Source: Polytrichum commune (Eukaryota > Streptophyta > Polytrichopsida > Polytrichales > Polytrichaceae). Taken from it: a stretch of DNA of 64,000 nt. Shown one piece after another: positions 11,785-23,289 of this stretch. The stretch covers positions 65,378,533 to 65,442,532 of the forward strand of contig OX485804.1 of NCBI GenBank assembly GCA_950295325.1. The letters run 5' to 3'. How positions within the stretch are numbered: the first letter of the stretch is position 1; each line of letters starts with the position of its first letter. Below the pieces are notes generated by a model. The model searched no databases. It was not told the origin of the DNA and worked only from the letters and a program-made list of their open reading frames with translations. A program made the position numbers and the translations under genes.

Positions 11785-12990
11785 TAATATTCGCTTTTGT
11801 TCATCACCACTCTTCCAACATCAACATCTATGTATGCATTGCGCAATTCAAAATTTCGTGAGATTTCTTGTGCATTGTGTAACCTTGGTTTCATAATACA
11901 TGAGGTGCAATTTGTAGAACCATTTGTAGCCGTATGCCTCCGTTGTCTCAAGAACATAAGCACCAAGCTTTGGTGCATCTTAGAAGTGGTGTTTCTACTC
12001 GCAAAGTTGCCGCTTTAGTGGGCATGAGCCAATCTTCTCTAGCGCATCTAAAGAAGGATGAATGGGGCGCGATTGAGAGACAAAAAGGAGGGCGTCCAAA
12101 GCTTCTTGCATACCAAGAGAAAAGGCATTGTGTCACTCCTGTTACTAACGGTTGGCTTGGAACTGCATCTGCGACAACAAAACAACTTTGATTTGAAACA
12201 TGTAAATTTTTGTTTGACATCACTGTGAGGCGTGCTTTGAGAGAGGTTGGATTGGGTGCACAAGTGCAACAAAGGAAATCATTTATGAGTTGTAAACATG
12301 TTCTCACACGCTTGAGGTTTGCCCAAAGGTATGAGAATTGGACCATTGATGATTGGAAACACGTGATTCTTAGTGACAAGACATAGATAAATAAGTTTAA
12401 CTCAGATGGTAGTTCATGATGTTGGATTGTAGATGGAGAACATGTTGGACCTTAACATGTCCATCAAACCGTGAAGCATGGTGGTGGGTCGGTGATGATT
12501 TGGGGATGCATGACGGCTTTTGGGCCGGGAGCTCTATACAAATTTATACAATGAATAGGCATCTATACAAATTTATTTTAGAAATTTTCTTGTGGTCCAC
12601 TATACATAATTATAATTTGGATCCAAGTAGGTTGGTCTTTCAACATGATAATGATCCCAAGCACATGAGTAAGATTGTGCAAGAATGGTTGGCATCACAA
12701 GCATTTCAACTCCTTTAATGACATACACAATATCTGGAAATTGAATCTCATTGAATCCTTTTGGGCACTTCTCAAACAATGCTTGAATGAATTTATGACA
12801 CCTCCAAGAGGTATCCAAGAATTGAGGGAGTGTGTGTGTGTTCAATGTATTCCAATTTCAATGAACATGATTGCATGGCACTTTATGAGAATGTGCCACG
12901 AAGAATATGTTGTGTTGAAGAGCAAGGAATACTGGACAAATTACTAAAAAATTTGTAGGCAACTTGAACAAATTTGAGTATTTGTATATA
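11785..12990 (+). mobile_element. Tc1-like (DD34E) transposon, defective
   Basis: About 1.2 kb holding one broken transposase gene. Imperfect inverted ends sharing TTTGTTCA are seen at about 11787-11806 and 12962-12986, each beside a TA dinucleotide, the target of Tc1/mariner elements. The length fits a single full copy. The exact ends are uncertain because the terminal repeats are decayed. Confidence 0.7.
11934..12946 (+). pseudogene. Tc1-like transposase pseudogene
   Basis: It encoded the cut-and-paste transposase of the surrounding element. The N-terminal part (11934-12191) has a helix-turn-helix region (LRSGVSTRKVAALVGMSQSS) and a GRPK hook. A second part (12200-12390) runs to VILSDKT with the first catalytic Asp near 12375. 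HGGGSVMIWGCMTAFGPG follows, then FQHDNDPKH with the second Asp at 12647, and LNLIESFW with the catalytic Glu at 12753. The protein ends with a YWTNY tail. The three acidic residues survive with DD34E-like spacing, but there are several stops and frameshifts. The wording, especially HDNDPKH plus TPPRGIQEL and the YWTNY end, resembles fungal Tc1 elements more than the plant mariner (DD39D) type; this comparison is from memory. Confidence 0.8.
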
Positions 12991-13589
12991 GTTTCTCATT
13001 TGGCTTTGCAACATACTTTCTTACTATCAATGTAATGTGAAAGTTTGCATACATATTCCCAATTTTGTGCAATATCATATCCAATTTTCAAATCTAAAAA
13101 GGAGAATGTGAATTGTTTGTGATTGTGTGTTGAAGATGAGTTTGTTCAAAGTGTACTTGGTTTTGTTCGTAATTGTACTTTTTTTATGTAAAAAAAAGTA
13201 ATCCATGTCCATACATACCATTGCATACATACATAAAATGCTCATACATTCATATAAACCCTAGAATCCTAAACTTCAACCCCTGTATCAGTTCTACTAA
13301 GGCCCACATTTTATACCTATCTACTTTACTTATAATATATGAGATTGTTTACTTGTATTGGACCCTTCATTATTTGGAATTCCTTTATAATTTTGGTTTC
13401 AAATCAACTTAATGCTCTCTATATTATGCGACATGTCATTTGTAAAATGAACCAAGTGACCCACCCATGAGCACATAGGAGGTCAGTGAGGCTTGAGGGT
13501 GGAGGCAAGGTTACTTTGCCCATGGTCATTGCCCTTCAATTGAATCAACTACCACTAGCTTTTTGGGCAACACCCCAAACTTAAAATGA
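12991..13589. other. No recognisable gene
   Basis: AT-rich, with a run of CATA/TACA simple sequence near 13210-13260. Nothing coding is recognised. Confidence 0.4.
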
Positions 13590-13603
13590 CACTCAAGCAG
13601 TAT

Positions 13604-13847
13604 GAGATGACCCTAAACTACCGGATGACAGTGGAGAGGTACCCAAATCAAATCAGAGGGGTTGGTGGCTCAATTCCTGGTTATGAAATCTTCTCTCTAC
13701 TTGACGGAAAAACCAAGAGCCCGCCCACCACAAGGTAGGCGGCAAACCCCGCCCTGCACCAAGGGGATCCTTGAGCAGGATAGGACCGATGGCTCATATT
13801 CATGTCGGATTGCCCAATGTTGTATATTATTATTTATATTATTATGG
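13604..13847 (+). mobile_element. SINE-B, copy 2
   Basis: Matches copy 1 from GAGATGACCCTAAACTA through CTCTCTACTTGACGGAAAA, then continues into a longer 3' part ending in a TAT/TTA-rich tail. The B-box region is mutated (GGCTCAATTCCTGG). It is flanked by CACTCAAGCAGTAT (13590) and CACTCAAGCCCAATAC (13848), a convincing if imperfect target duplication. SINE identity rests on the copy-1 B-box and these duplications. Confidence 0.7.
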
Positions 13848-14427
13848 CACTCAAGCCCAATACGAGGGGCACTTACCACTTGTTGAATGGACTTTGACCG
13901 CTTCTACATTGATATGCGCAATTTGGTAGACCCATGCTAATATATCGACAACCACACTATTTTGAATATTTATTACCACGATAACACCATGACCACATAT
14001 AAGGTCTTACCATGATTGCTATATGGATGTATAAACAAACTTATAATTTTGTTAAATAGTTTTGACCCAAGATGATTTGAATGGGTAATAAGTCAACATG
14101 TTTGCAAGCTCAACCTAATTGGACCTATCACTGTAGAATAGGCATATCAATTCTTATTTAGAGATTAAAAATTTCACAATGATATTTCCGAGCAGTTCCA
14201 TATTCATGACATCCAAGAGTTACCAAACAAAAACTTATTTTCACTAGTTGCCTCTACATGAAATCTATTATTTTGCATCTGAATTTGGACCTTCTCAAAT
14301 TGAATTTAATTTGTGAAATCATTTTCATGTGAATGGCTGATGAAAACATGCAAGGCCCTCAACATTGCCAATGATACTCTAAAATAGCCTTCCTCAATGA
14401 AATGCACCCCCGGGCGTAGGAGAGGGA

Positions 14428-14665
14428 GAGGGGATTATCATAGACAAATGTACCTCTCATCCATCCAACATAAGAACTCCACCCTCCTAGAGGTTTGTTG
14501 TTGAATTTCATCTCAAATGACCTCAAGTCCAGTAATTCTTCAAGGTCTTTGAAGATAATTCTGGTGTCAAATCAACTAAAAAAAAACAACCTCTAAGTTA
14601 CATGCTATTTAACAGCTACATGTGGGATGAATGAGAGATAGGCTCGTGTAAGGTGGTAAGAAAAA
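14428..14665. mobile_element. MITE (family m), copy 1
   Basis: Inverted ends: GGGATTATCATAGACAAATG plus TACCTCTCATCCATCCAACAT on the left, and the complement-like GATGAATGAGAGATAGGCTC on the right. About 240 bp. Related elements lie at 23643, 43989 and 44328. The interior phrase GTGTCAAATCAACTAAAAAA is shared with the 23.6-kb copy. No target duplication could be fixed. Confidence 0.6.
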
Positions 14666-15719
14666 CAAAAAAGACAAAGAACAGTGAATGATCACTAATG
14701 GTGCACTAGACTAGGCGAGGAATGATTACGGTGTGCACCCAACACGGCTAATCGTAAAAGTGGTGGCCCGAAATGAATGCACTGATAGGCCAGATGCAGC
14801 GATTGGCCAGATAGGTCATGTTTCGCGCCACTTGGCAAGGGGATCCCTTTTGAGTGCCACTGAGTTAACCGTTTTGTGAGCATGCATACGCAAAATGAGA
14901 TATTTCTGATAAATTAGGAGAACTCTATCGTACAAGTGGGAGAAGGGGGTTTGACTTACTCGCCTCTTTGAGAACATGTAATTCACAAGGAATAGAATTA
15001 TGAAACAACTTGCATTCCCTCGTCATGTCCTCTCACTCCATCTCTGGGGAAACATTGCACAAATATCAAGCCCACTCTTTGTGCCCGAATCAGCTTATTT
15101 TCACCAGATATAGTTCCCTTTTCTCCCTTGTAGGAGAGGAAGGCTAACCCCTGTTGCCAGAACCACTATCTGAAAGGGGGGGGGGGGGGGGGGGTGGCCC
15201 ACGGGCGGCCGTTCCTTCCTTTATTGTCTCTCAAGGCTCGGGCAGGCGGTAGCTAGGCATGGCATGTTCCTTCACGAAATAAGAAAGGCTTTACTACTTT
15301 CTTTCTTTCTTTCAAAAGGGGGGGGGGGGGGGGGTTTGGGTGGTGGGAATGTTCCTGGCCGGCACACACGTTCTCAAAGGTCAAATGTCACCTGGCAGCC
15401 AACCGTTGTAACTGTTCTTGAGTGGAGTGTTGGGGGAGAGAGAGAGAGAGAGGGGAAAAATGAATTCACCTTTTGTACGGAAGGAAGGCAGCAGGCAGCT
15501 GATGGAGAAGTTACTACATGAGCTTACATCTTCACACATGCATGGACGCCTTTTCAAAAGGATGAAGGAACTTGTGAATCATGGGGGAACTCCCTTCCCC
15601 TCCCTTTCCTTTCCACCAGCTAGCTTAGCTGCCTTATAATCGGTGCGAAAGCTACCGCCCATGTGGACGCCACCCACGTTCGAAATTGCGTGTTCCCAAA
15701 ATGGAGTTTGGTAACCTAA
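14666..15719. other. Low-copy, GC-richer stretch without identified gene
   Basis: Little of this matches other parts of the window. It is richer in GC, with two long poly-G runs, a (GA)n run near 15440 and short open frames at 15264-15639 that I do not recognise. It could be decayed genic sequence, but nothing supports a specific call. Confidence 0.3.
15176..15334 (+). repeat. Two long poly-G tracts (19 and 17 G)
   Basis: Uninterrupted G runs occupy 15176-15194 and 15318-15334. The second is preceded by CTTTCTTTCTTTC. Both could form G-quadruplexes. Confidence 0.9.
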
Positions 15720-16070
15720 GCTTAAGATAATATCGACCTTCAGGTGTCCCTGACCTTGGGGAGCATGGTTTCGAGGTCGGTCCCTCTTTAATTGGGTCAA
15801 ATTGTTTGTTTTCGCTTCCAATCCAAGACGGCGATTTTGTGAGGTTCAGAACCCTCCATTTTAGAACCGATTTGGAGTCTAAAATGGCATGTTCAACCCC
15901 AAAAAGGAGGGACTAAACTCAAATCGAAACCATGCTCCTCACCAAAACCAACACTTTTCCATTATGGGGTTCAGGGGCCAAGGTGAAATAGTTTGGGTAT
16001 TGGCATGTGCCTAATCTTGGGGGGTTTTGGTTTCGAGGTTGAACCCTACTTTTGGGTAGAAAATGCATGT
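15720..16070 (+). repeat. Dispersed repeat R7, two iterations
   Basis: The sentence-like motif CTTGGGGAG(T/C)nTGGTTTCGAGGT followed by GGTCCCTCTTTnnTTGGGT appears here twice (about 15755-15800 and 16015-16060). It recurs at 38.4-38.7 and 48.8-49.6 kb, sometimes inverted. Function unknown. Confidence 0.5.
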
Positions 16071-16319
16071 ATTTGACCTCAATCAAAGATCATGGTTTTA
16101 AGCCTTAAAAAATCTTTAACTTGGTTCAAAGTTGACACGCAAGGCTGACCTTATACTTTGCAAATGCACGGTTGAAACAAACCAAAGCTAAGTTGTGGTA
16201 GTTATGGTTGGGTCGGGTAAGGGCTAGCTTGCAGATTTAACTAAATGCTTAGATACAAAACACCTAGATTATTATAATACATTTCAGCCCCTTACAATTC
16301 TAGTAGGAAAAAAGGTTCC

Positions 16320-16440
16320 TTCCCCATTTTCAAGTGTAGTGTTAGGCAATCTCAAGCTTTACTACCAACTGGGTCATCGTGTTGGTATTAGTTGTTATCT
16401 CACAGAGGTCATTATACTATGTTATCCTGGAATTGACCTC
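16320..16440 (+). pseudogene. LINE C-terminal fragment (same family as 43.0-43.4 kb)
   Basis: One frame reads LKLYYQLGHRVGISCYLTEV. The minus-strand sequence at about 43.04-43.15 kb reads the closely similar LKSFYQLNQRVDVSCYLI. The 43-kb copy continues upstream into a zinc-finger-like LINE tail, so this is probably a short piece of the same retroelement. Confidence 0.4.
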
Positions 16441-16454
16441 TTTTTTAAATTTCA

Positions 16455-16830
16455 AAACAATGTACCTCTAACCCCACAAATATTTTTTGGCCTCCTAAAA
16501 TAGGAACCAATGTCAAAATTGACAACCATTTGAGTCATATTATAGACAACACCATCCAAAATCATTGAATTCACATATTGTCATGACCGTTACCTAGAGG
16601 AAGTCATCCAATGGAAGCACACAAAATACGACCCACGAATAAAATTTATAAAAAAAACAAAAAATTTATAAAAAAAACTAAGAAACTAAGTTGCAATGAT
16701 GGCAAGGTAGGTATTGGGTGCCTCCAATGCAGGTAGACACATTATGTTCATCATTACATGTTGTGGTTAGACCATGAGTGGGACATCAATCATGGGTGAT
16801 ATTATGTATTCAACAAGGAATAAACACACG
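16455..16830 (+). pseudogene. Restriction-like-endonuclease LINE, 3' fragment (copy 1)
   Basis: A plus-strand frame reads KIIEFTYCHDRYLEEVIQWK then KYDP at about 16557-16640, nearly the same as the endonuclease core of the copies at 27.5 and 63.3 kb (IQFIEFTYCHDRF...K..KYDPL). Upstream TPQIFFGLLK parallels RPNILCMIGAP. Downstream MFIITCCG with a stop parallels the AITAGVRGAIH segment. Frameshifts and stops abound and only the 3' part of the element is present, as is common after 5'-truncated LINE insertion. Confidence 0.65.
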
Positions 16831-17418
16831 TCAACAAGTTCACGTGGCCTAATCATTATGAAGTTTGGATAGCCTTTGACCATTGTGGTGGGTCAAATAA
16901 TATGATAATTCTAAAGTTACACAAAATCTATGTATGTTCTAAGCACATGCAGAGAGAGAAAAACATATTTGTGTGAAAGGTATTAGAGGGACATTAGAAG
17001 TATTGTTCAAAGGAGATGAACAACCATCAGATGTTTGGAGGTGCGTCTTGTCTTTGGTGCATTAGTCAAGAAATGTCCTGTTCCAACAAATTCTTTGGAT
17101 ATAAATAAACCATGCATGCCTACCAACAACGAAACTCATTGAAAATCTTAAAATAAAATATACATGCTCGTCCCAAAAACGATTAAAACTTGGGACCAAA
17201 TTTACAAAAGGCCGAGAATACGAGGAGAACCTTTGTTTATAGATCCTAACACAAGAAGGCTTGCCACTATACAAAGAATAAAAATTCATATGAAACTCAG
17301 GATTTTTTTGGCTTTGTGTTTCACCCTCTCTCTAGCCTTTTAAAGATACCTCTATTTTGCAACATGGTTCTCTTGCTCTGTAGCTGGAGTCACCAAGCAT
17401 CGACGGTTTCAAGTTTGC
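16831..17418. other. No recognisable gene
   Basis: AT-rich, with short open frames of no recognisable type. Confidence 0.35.
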
Positions 17419-17426
17419 ATTGAAAT

Positions 17427-17674
17427 CAATGAACAGGGAGAACGGACTGCTAGTTACAGATAAACCGGTTGGGTTTGAGATATAAATCAGTTCAAATTCA
17501 AGACTTCAGGAAAATCGCCAAACCATTTAGAAGAATTCCCATAAGATTCCTCAATTCAACAAAGAATAATTTCGTTGAAGAAAGCGATCGACACATGCCA
17601 ACATGTAATCAAATGTAATCAACTCACACGAGGGATCTCAACCGAATGTGCCTGGAAAATCTCCTGGGACACTG
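17427..17674. mobile_element. hAT-like MITE (family h), copy 3
   Basis: A 248-bp element beginning CAATGAACAGGGAGAACGG and ending ATCTCCTGGGACACTG. It is flanked by a perfect 8-bp direct repeat ATTGAAAT (17419-17426, 17675-17682), the hAT hallmark. Subterminal AACCGGTT is at about 17463. No coding capacity. Confidence 0.9.
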
Positions 17675-18134
17675 ATTGAAATTGTGATTAAGATATCACA
17701 AATAACATGGCATTTGACTGCTCACGATTTCACATACTTATATAGTTTTTAAATCACACACATGAGTGTGCATCTATATATATTTCATATGCTGATAGAG
17801 AAGCCTTTGTCGCAGCCTCGGTGGCAACGCAATTTCTTGTCGCCCTTGTGTCTCTCTCGTGGGGGGAATTTGGTGATTGTCTGTGTATGAGGGGATTCAA
17901 AAAGCTCCATACATGTCTACCCAGGAGGGAGACATTTCTCATTCATTGGTGTTGAGCTAGCTCTGTGGTTGGTCCAAGTTCCATGGTTTTGGGTGCGGGT
18001 GTAAGGATTGTGGGCCTTATTTGGTCACTCTTTTTAAATGGACTCCTGTATTTGAGTGGTATATGGGAAAGCTTTGTACTTAAAAACGGCCAACCAAATA
18101 ACGAGGACTATGTGATCACTAGTCACATATCTTA

Positions 18135-18680
18135 GGGCCACTTCGCACATGAGCCAACAGCCGTGACCTTGTAATGGTGAGGACCCTTGACTCTCATCCA
18201 AAAGCCGTCCCATGGGTGTTGGGAAAGCCGATTTATGTAGTCACGGGCCCTCAAGCGTAGTGTGAAGTGAGAATGGACCATGTTGCGGGACCATTGCATG
18301 AATTTGTTCGCGGAAAACGAGGGGAGGATTTTGTTGAATATAATATGTCTCAAACTCTATCATTTTAAGAGAATTACTTGGTGATGTTTGTTTTGTCCTG
18401 GAATCTATTCTGGAGTTTGCCTTGCAATCTGTCATGTTGGGAAAAAATTGTCAAAAAAGTCATGGTCTTTTGGAATTTGCGTCAAGACGAACATGAAACC
18501 TTATCCAAAGTCCGCCATGTAGGACTCCATGTAGACTTTTCATCCACGAAGTCTTCTTTGGGCCTTTAGGCCTTCACCTTCGTATGTGAAGTGAACTTGG
18601 ACGGTCTCCACCCTTTTGACCAATGAGAGCTCTCAAATTGCAATGGTCACGGGTCTTCAGTCTTGTGTGTGAAGTGGCCC
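18135..18680. mobile_element. Harbinger-like MITE (family H), copy 2
   Basis: A 546-bp element with ends GGGCCACTTCGCACA / TGTGTGAAGTGGCCC and TTA duplicated at 18132-18134 and 18681-18683. The interior shares long stretches with copy 1 (ACCAATGAG, TCACGG, TTCAGTCTTG), so copy 1 is a shorter derivative. Confidence 0.85.
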
Positions 18681-18739
18681 TTACTTTGCAAATGAAATCG
18701 CTTCGGTTTTAAATTCAAAGGTAGATGTGGTGCTCTTCA

Positions 18740-19030
18740 AATATTTTCGTCTCTACACCCACTTCTCAAAGGATATGAAACATGCAATTAGTGCGAGATG
18801 CTTAACAAATCCAAAAGACATCCATAGCCATTTGTCTCATGTTTCTTGGAGCTTTTGTGACTATCTTATTCATTATCATGTTCACCTTTTGAACCTAAAA
18901 TGGTTAGGATATTTTGAATGCATAGAGTCTAGTCTCTTCTAAACACATGTTTTTAGGGTGTTCGTTGTTAGATCCACACCTACCCGGATACCACTAAAAT
19001 ATAGGTGTCCAAATTATTGCTATATTGGAT
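18740..19030 (+). repeat. Dispersed repeat R6, copy
   Basis: Contains CCCACTTCTCAAAGGATATG, CATAGCCATTTGTCTC, CTTATTCATTATCA and CTAAACACATG, in the order seen in the other R6 copies, with the mid-part shortened. Confidence 0.55.
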
Positions 19031-19269
19031 ATATGCTAGGTGATGCATAAATCTACAACTTTATTTCTAAGTAGGGTTTGTGACCCTTTCATTGAGCTTC
19101 CATAGCCTTGACAATGCTCGTGGGACAAATGCTTTATGAATAGTGAGAAGTCCCAAACCCTTTTATGGAGAAGTCATACTATTGTAAGTGACCCACCTTA
19201 TCTTCAACATGCTATAAGTTACTCACATGGATGAGGCTGTGTGGTTTCTTTGTCTTCTTCATTGTTTCA

Positions 19270-19791
19270 CCCCTAAATGCCCAAAGAGGCGATTTTCAAC
19301 CATGTCTTTGTGACTTTGAGGTTGTGGTTGTGAGGGTTAGCTTGAGTGGATTGAGACAAAACTTGAATAATGTATAGGGATGTACTTCTCTAGTCTAGCA
19401 TAGTAAAAGAAAACAATGGCCTAGTCATTTATAATGTTTGGGAAAGTTGTGTCTCTTGATTAACTTTCTTGATAAAAATTTGAAAGAATTGTTGTAGTTG
19501 CCACATGTGATCGATTTTTTCCCATAGAACTTCCATAGCTCAAAAGAACATAGGTTTGTGATAACTTTCACAAATATGAACCCTCACTTATACTATGTCA
19601 CTACTTTATGAGTTTTTGAAGTTTGAATTCTTATAAACTACATTTATGAAGCTCATGAATGCTTCAAAGATCATAAATGTATTGATGTGATTTCATATAG
19701 ATATTTTTAGAGAATTGAAATGTACTTTGAAACTTAAAGTCAAAGGTTTAAGTCAATCTATGAAATGAAATGTTGCTTGGGCATCTAGGGG
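19270..19791. mobile_element. TTAA-type inverted-repeat element, copy 2
   Basis: A 522-bp segment starting CCCCTAAATGCCCAAAG and ending CTTGGGCATCTAGGGG, homologous at the ends to the 8192-9016 element. The flanks are TTCA and TTGA, each one base from TTAA, so the duplication is not proven here. Confidence 0.5.
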
Positions 19792-19799
19792 TTGATGTT

Positions 19800-20940
19800 T
19801 GGTTGTGATGTTACCGGTCTCCATACGACCAAATAGATTTATATAAATTAGGGATTTTTCCGTTTTGAAAGTTGGAAATCATAAGGTGGAACACTTGGCC
19901 ATTCTCACTCAAATAGTAAGTAATTTAAACTCTTGTTGCACTATGTCATGCCAATTTAGAGGATAATTTTGAATTGAAGAACATATTCTATGAACTCTAT
20001 CATAACCTTCCTACGCTAGTAGAAAAAGGAGAGGGGAATCAATGAGGGTTTAATGACATGGTTTATAAATAACACAATCTTTTGTTGTTTTGGACCATGG
20101 TTGTGTCGATTTTACGAGTGTGTTGTTTGGAATTATGTATTCTACTGGAGTTATCATGCACTCATAACCAAATATTAAGATCATTGTCTAAAGAAAGTCT
20201 CGTGGGACTAGAAATTGCGGAAGCCACTAACACTTTTGAACTATGTAAAGATATATAAGCCATCCAATTTCTTATGAGCAATGCATGTATATAAATATAA
20301 CTGCCAAGTCCTAGGGGGCAAGCATGAATGAAATGTTCTTGTGTCCACACACAACTGTCCTTCTTCAAAGGCGGGACTACTCTAGGCCTATAAATGAAGA
20401 ATCCCACTGATAAACAATTAGTTAAGTGAACTAATGTCAAGCAGGGGATTCAAAAAAGAAACGATAGGTTGGGAGGGTGTCACCTCATAATTTTAGGCTA
20501 GTTGGTGAAGCACCATGTTTGTGAGAGTTGAATATCCTAGGTTGAACTTATGAAGCCCCTAAACAACTACACCATTTATATGATTTAGTGTGGACCACAA
20601 TATTTTATCAACCCATGACAATGTACATTGGATTATTATCATGAGATGCATTATTTTCTAGAAACACATTCTCTCACTCATGATTAATAATGGTAGCCAC
20701 GTGGTCTATCATCAATAAAGAGTATTTTGGATCAAAACTCTCAAAAGAATGAAAACAAGTTCTTAATTTGAGAAATGGCTTTAGTAATTTACAACAAGAC
20801 AACACATTATTTTGAAAGAGTTTGGATATTAATGTGTCCCACAATAAAATATGATACATAAGTTCTAATGCCAATAAATCAAATATTTAATGTAGTGAAA
20901 ATAGGAAACAAATCGCTCATCCTGGTCTAGGTGACACAAA
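19800..20940. other. No recognisable gene
   Basis: AT-rich intergenic sequence. A 92-codon minus-strand open frame at 20162-20440 has no recognised motif. Confidence 0.35.
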
Positions 20941-21439
20941 GGGCCACTTCACACACAAGACTGAGAGCCCGGGACCATTACACTTCAAGCACTCGCATTG
21001 GTGGAAAAGGTGGAGCCGGTCCAAGTTTGCTTCACACTACGCTTGACGGACCAACATAGTATATGAATGTAAGATGGATGTAAAGTCTACATGGATTCCT
21101 ACATGGCATCAAATGGATCATGTTTCATGGTCACTTGGATTATTTTCAAAAATTGTTTCTTGGAGGTTGGCCTAACACAAAACTAGGAGATCATGTCACT
21201 CCAAACGTTCACAACCGTTAAATTATTCTATTTTATCATGCATGAGGACCCCCATGAGTAGAAATTCATTGAAATAGCATTTGGTTGAGGGCCTTGTCAC
21301 ATATGACTTCACACTACACTTGAAGGTCCGTGACCACACTACATAATTCTGGAGGTGTCTTGGGACGGCCTTTGAACACTTTCTTTTGGGCTCTCACAAT
21401 TTCATGGTCACGGCTCTTGGCTCGTGTGTGAAGTGGCCC
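20941..21439. mobile_element. Harbinger-like MITE (family H), copy 3
   Basis: A 499-bp element with ends GGGCCACTTCACACAC / GTGTGTGAAGTGGCCC, the longest and cleanest inverted repeats of the family. The flanks are AAA on both sides (20938-20940, 21440-21442) instead of TTA/TAA. Confidence 0.8.
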
Positions 21440-21544
21440 AAACATTGCTAGCTTTCTCAATTGGTCCTCCCCTCAAATTTTGTGTGAATCCAATAACAGC
21501 CGATGCAGAGACCGGTGTTATCGCGTTTGGACTCAAAGCTTGTA

Positions 21545-22032
21545 CAGTCCACCCTAAATAAATGTTACACTTATAAACGTTAACTCATTATATTTGTTAA
21601 CAAAATCGTACTCCCCTCGTATTGCTAACTAGAATGTTAACTATGTTAAATGTTAACAATAATTTACTCCCCTCTTTGTTAATTTGCCACTTATAAATGT
21701 TAACCTACGAAATACATCCAATGTTGTGTGATGACATCCATTTCATTGACTCACAACCTTTCAAAGTGGCAAAAGCCACCAAATTTGACTTTTGTGATCA
21801 AATTATTCATCTGGATTATATTGATTCTTATTTTGTTTCATAAAAATAAAAGATTGATTTGATACACATATTTTATATATGATAATTTTGCAAATCTCTC
21901 CCTCCATAATTGTAATGAATTTATATTTGTTAAGCATTCAAAAAGCTCCCTTTATAACTGTTACAATGCTAACTCACTATAAATGTTAGGAAAATTTTAC
22001 TCCATAGCCTAACATTTATAGAGGGTGGACTG
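21545..22032. mobile_element. Emigrant/pogo-like MITE
   Basis: A 488-bp element with inverted ends CAGTCCACCCTAAATAAATG and CAGTCCACCCTCTATAAATG (the right end read on the minus strand), followed by TTA, and flanked by TA on both sides (21543-21544, 22033-22034). Termini of the form CAGTnnnnCCTCTATAAAT with TA duplication resemble Emigrant/Lemi-type pogo elements of plants. The subterminal regions repeat TAAATGTTAAC and TACTCCCCTC several times. No transposase. Confidence 0.75.
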
Positions 22033-22128
22033 TATTTATGTAGGCGTTTACTTATTTTGGCGATGCTTTCTTGAACTAAAATTGACTTAGCCGGGTCCAA
22101 AAAAAATTCTTTTTTTTCCTTTCCCCCT

Positions 22129-22270
22129 CCCCCCCCCCCCCCCAATGAGCCCACTTCTCCTAGGATATGAAACACATGATTAAAATGATATTGTTAGCAA
22201 ATCCAAATTGAGGCCGTAGACAGTTTCCTCATAATTTATGCGGCTCATATGTTTAGAGAGTGCACTCAAT
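22129..22270 (+). repeat. Poly-C tract (15) followed by an R6 fragment
   Basis: C15 occupies 22129-22143. CCCACTTCTCCTAGGATATG, AAACACATGATTA and TTAGCAAATCC then match the start of the R6 repeat. Confidence 0.6.
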
Positions 22271-22791
22271 GTGGCCCATATGGAACCATGTGGGTGTACA
22301 AAAGGGGTATTAATTATGTCTAGAGATTACAAAATATGCATAAGGCACATGTGACCTTTATTCTAGCTTTGTAAATAAATTAGGCATATTATTCATTTGA
22401 TCCTAGTTGTATTTCTACCTTTAGGCCCACAATCAATCATAATGAAGTGGGTAATCTATTAATATAATAATTCAAATGTATATTTTATCCAATATGTGAA
22501 CCGCATTCATCCTTAAAATCTAAGATTTACGATGATAGTGGGAAGACCACCCTTTGGAAACCCGAAAGGCTTTCCATTGTAGAGCTCGCAGGTGGAACTC
22601 GGGTGGAGCTCATAGGTGATTTTTCTCGTGGTTGTTTCTCTAGCTTTTGGGTATAGGGTTCGGTTGGAATTTGCATTATTTTGCATTGTGAGGCGTTTTG
22701 GATTTTTAGGAGTTGATTTTGGGTGGGAATTTTGTGCCATATTTTTGCCAACGAGTTTTTTTCTTCTATAAAGCTATAGTTTTTTGGAGCT

Positions 22792-23007
22792 TTGGTTTGT
22801 AGTGGTTTGTTTGGAGCTTGCATTGGTGGCCTTATGCGTGACTTGTTTGAACAAATGTCCAATCTCTTGACTACAACTTTGCTAGAAAAAGGCATTGTTC
22901 CTCCAAGTGTGAGGCAAGACCTTATTTGTCACACAAAGGCTCTATATACTACTCTTTGCCAACATTCGTCAAAGTCAGTAGCAGATTTTGTGAAAATGAT
23001 GTTTTGA
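22792..23007 (+). other. Short unidentified open frame
   Basis: A 71-codon frame encodes a fairly protein-like sequence (FEQMSNLLTTTLLEKGIV, then HTKALYTTLCQHSS) and the flanking frame 22500-22790 has few stops. I do not recognise it, there is no start context or partner exon, and it may be noncoding. 22280-22790 otherwise holds nothing I can name. Confidence 0.15.
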
Positions 23008-23289
23008 GCAAGGTTGTGTTTAGTGTTTCGGGGTTTCTATAGCTTTGGATTTGAAAAGAGTACATCAAGTGCTCCAACAACTTCAAACATATCAAATATA
23101 TATGACATATATTGTAGAAACATATTTGTATTTGTTACATCCAATGGATGAATGAGTGTTCAATGAATTCATCATTGATAAATAAATATATCTTGCTAAG
23201 ATTATTTTAGCCATATTTTTCACATGATCTTTTTGGCGTATGCTTATGATTGAGGTCTATATAATTTATTTATTTTTCAATTGTGTATG

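Noticed and set aside
11948-12379. 143-codon minus-strand frame
   Set aside because: Antisense shadow of the Tc1-like transposase, which has clear family motifs on the plus strand.
20162-20440. 92-codon minus-strand frame as a possible gene
   Set aside because: No motif, no start context and no codon pattern beyond chance in AT-rich DNA.
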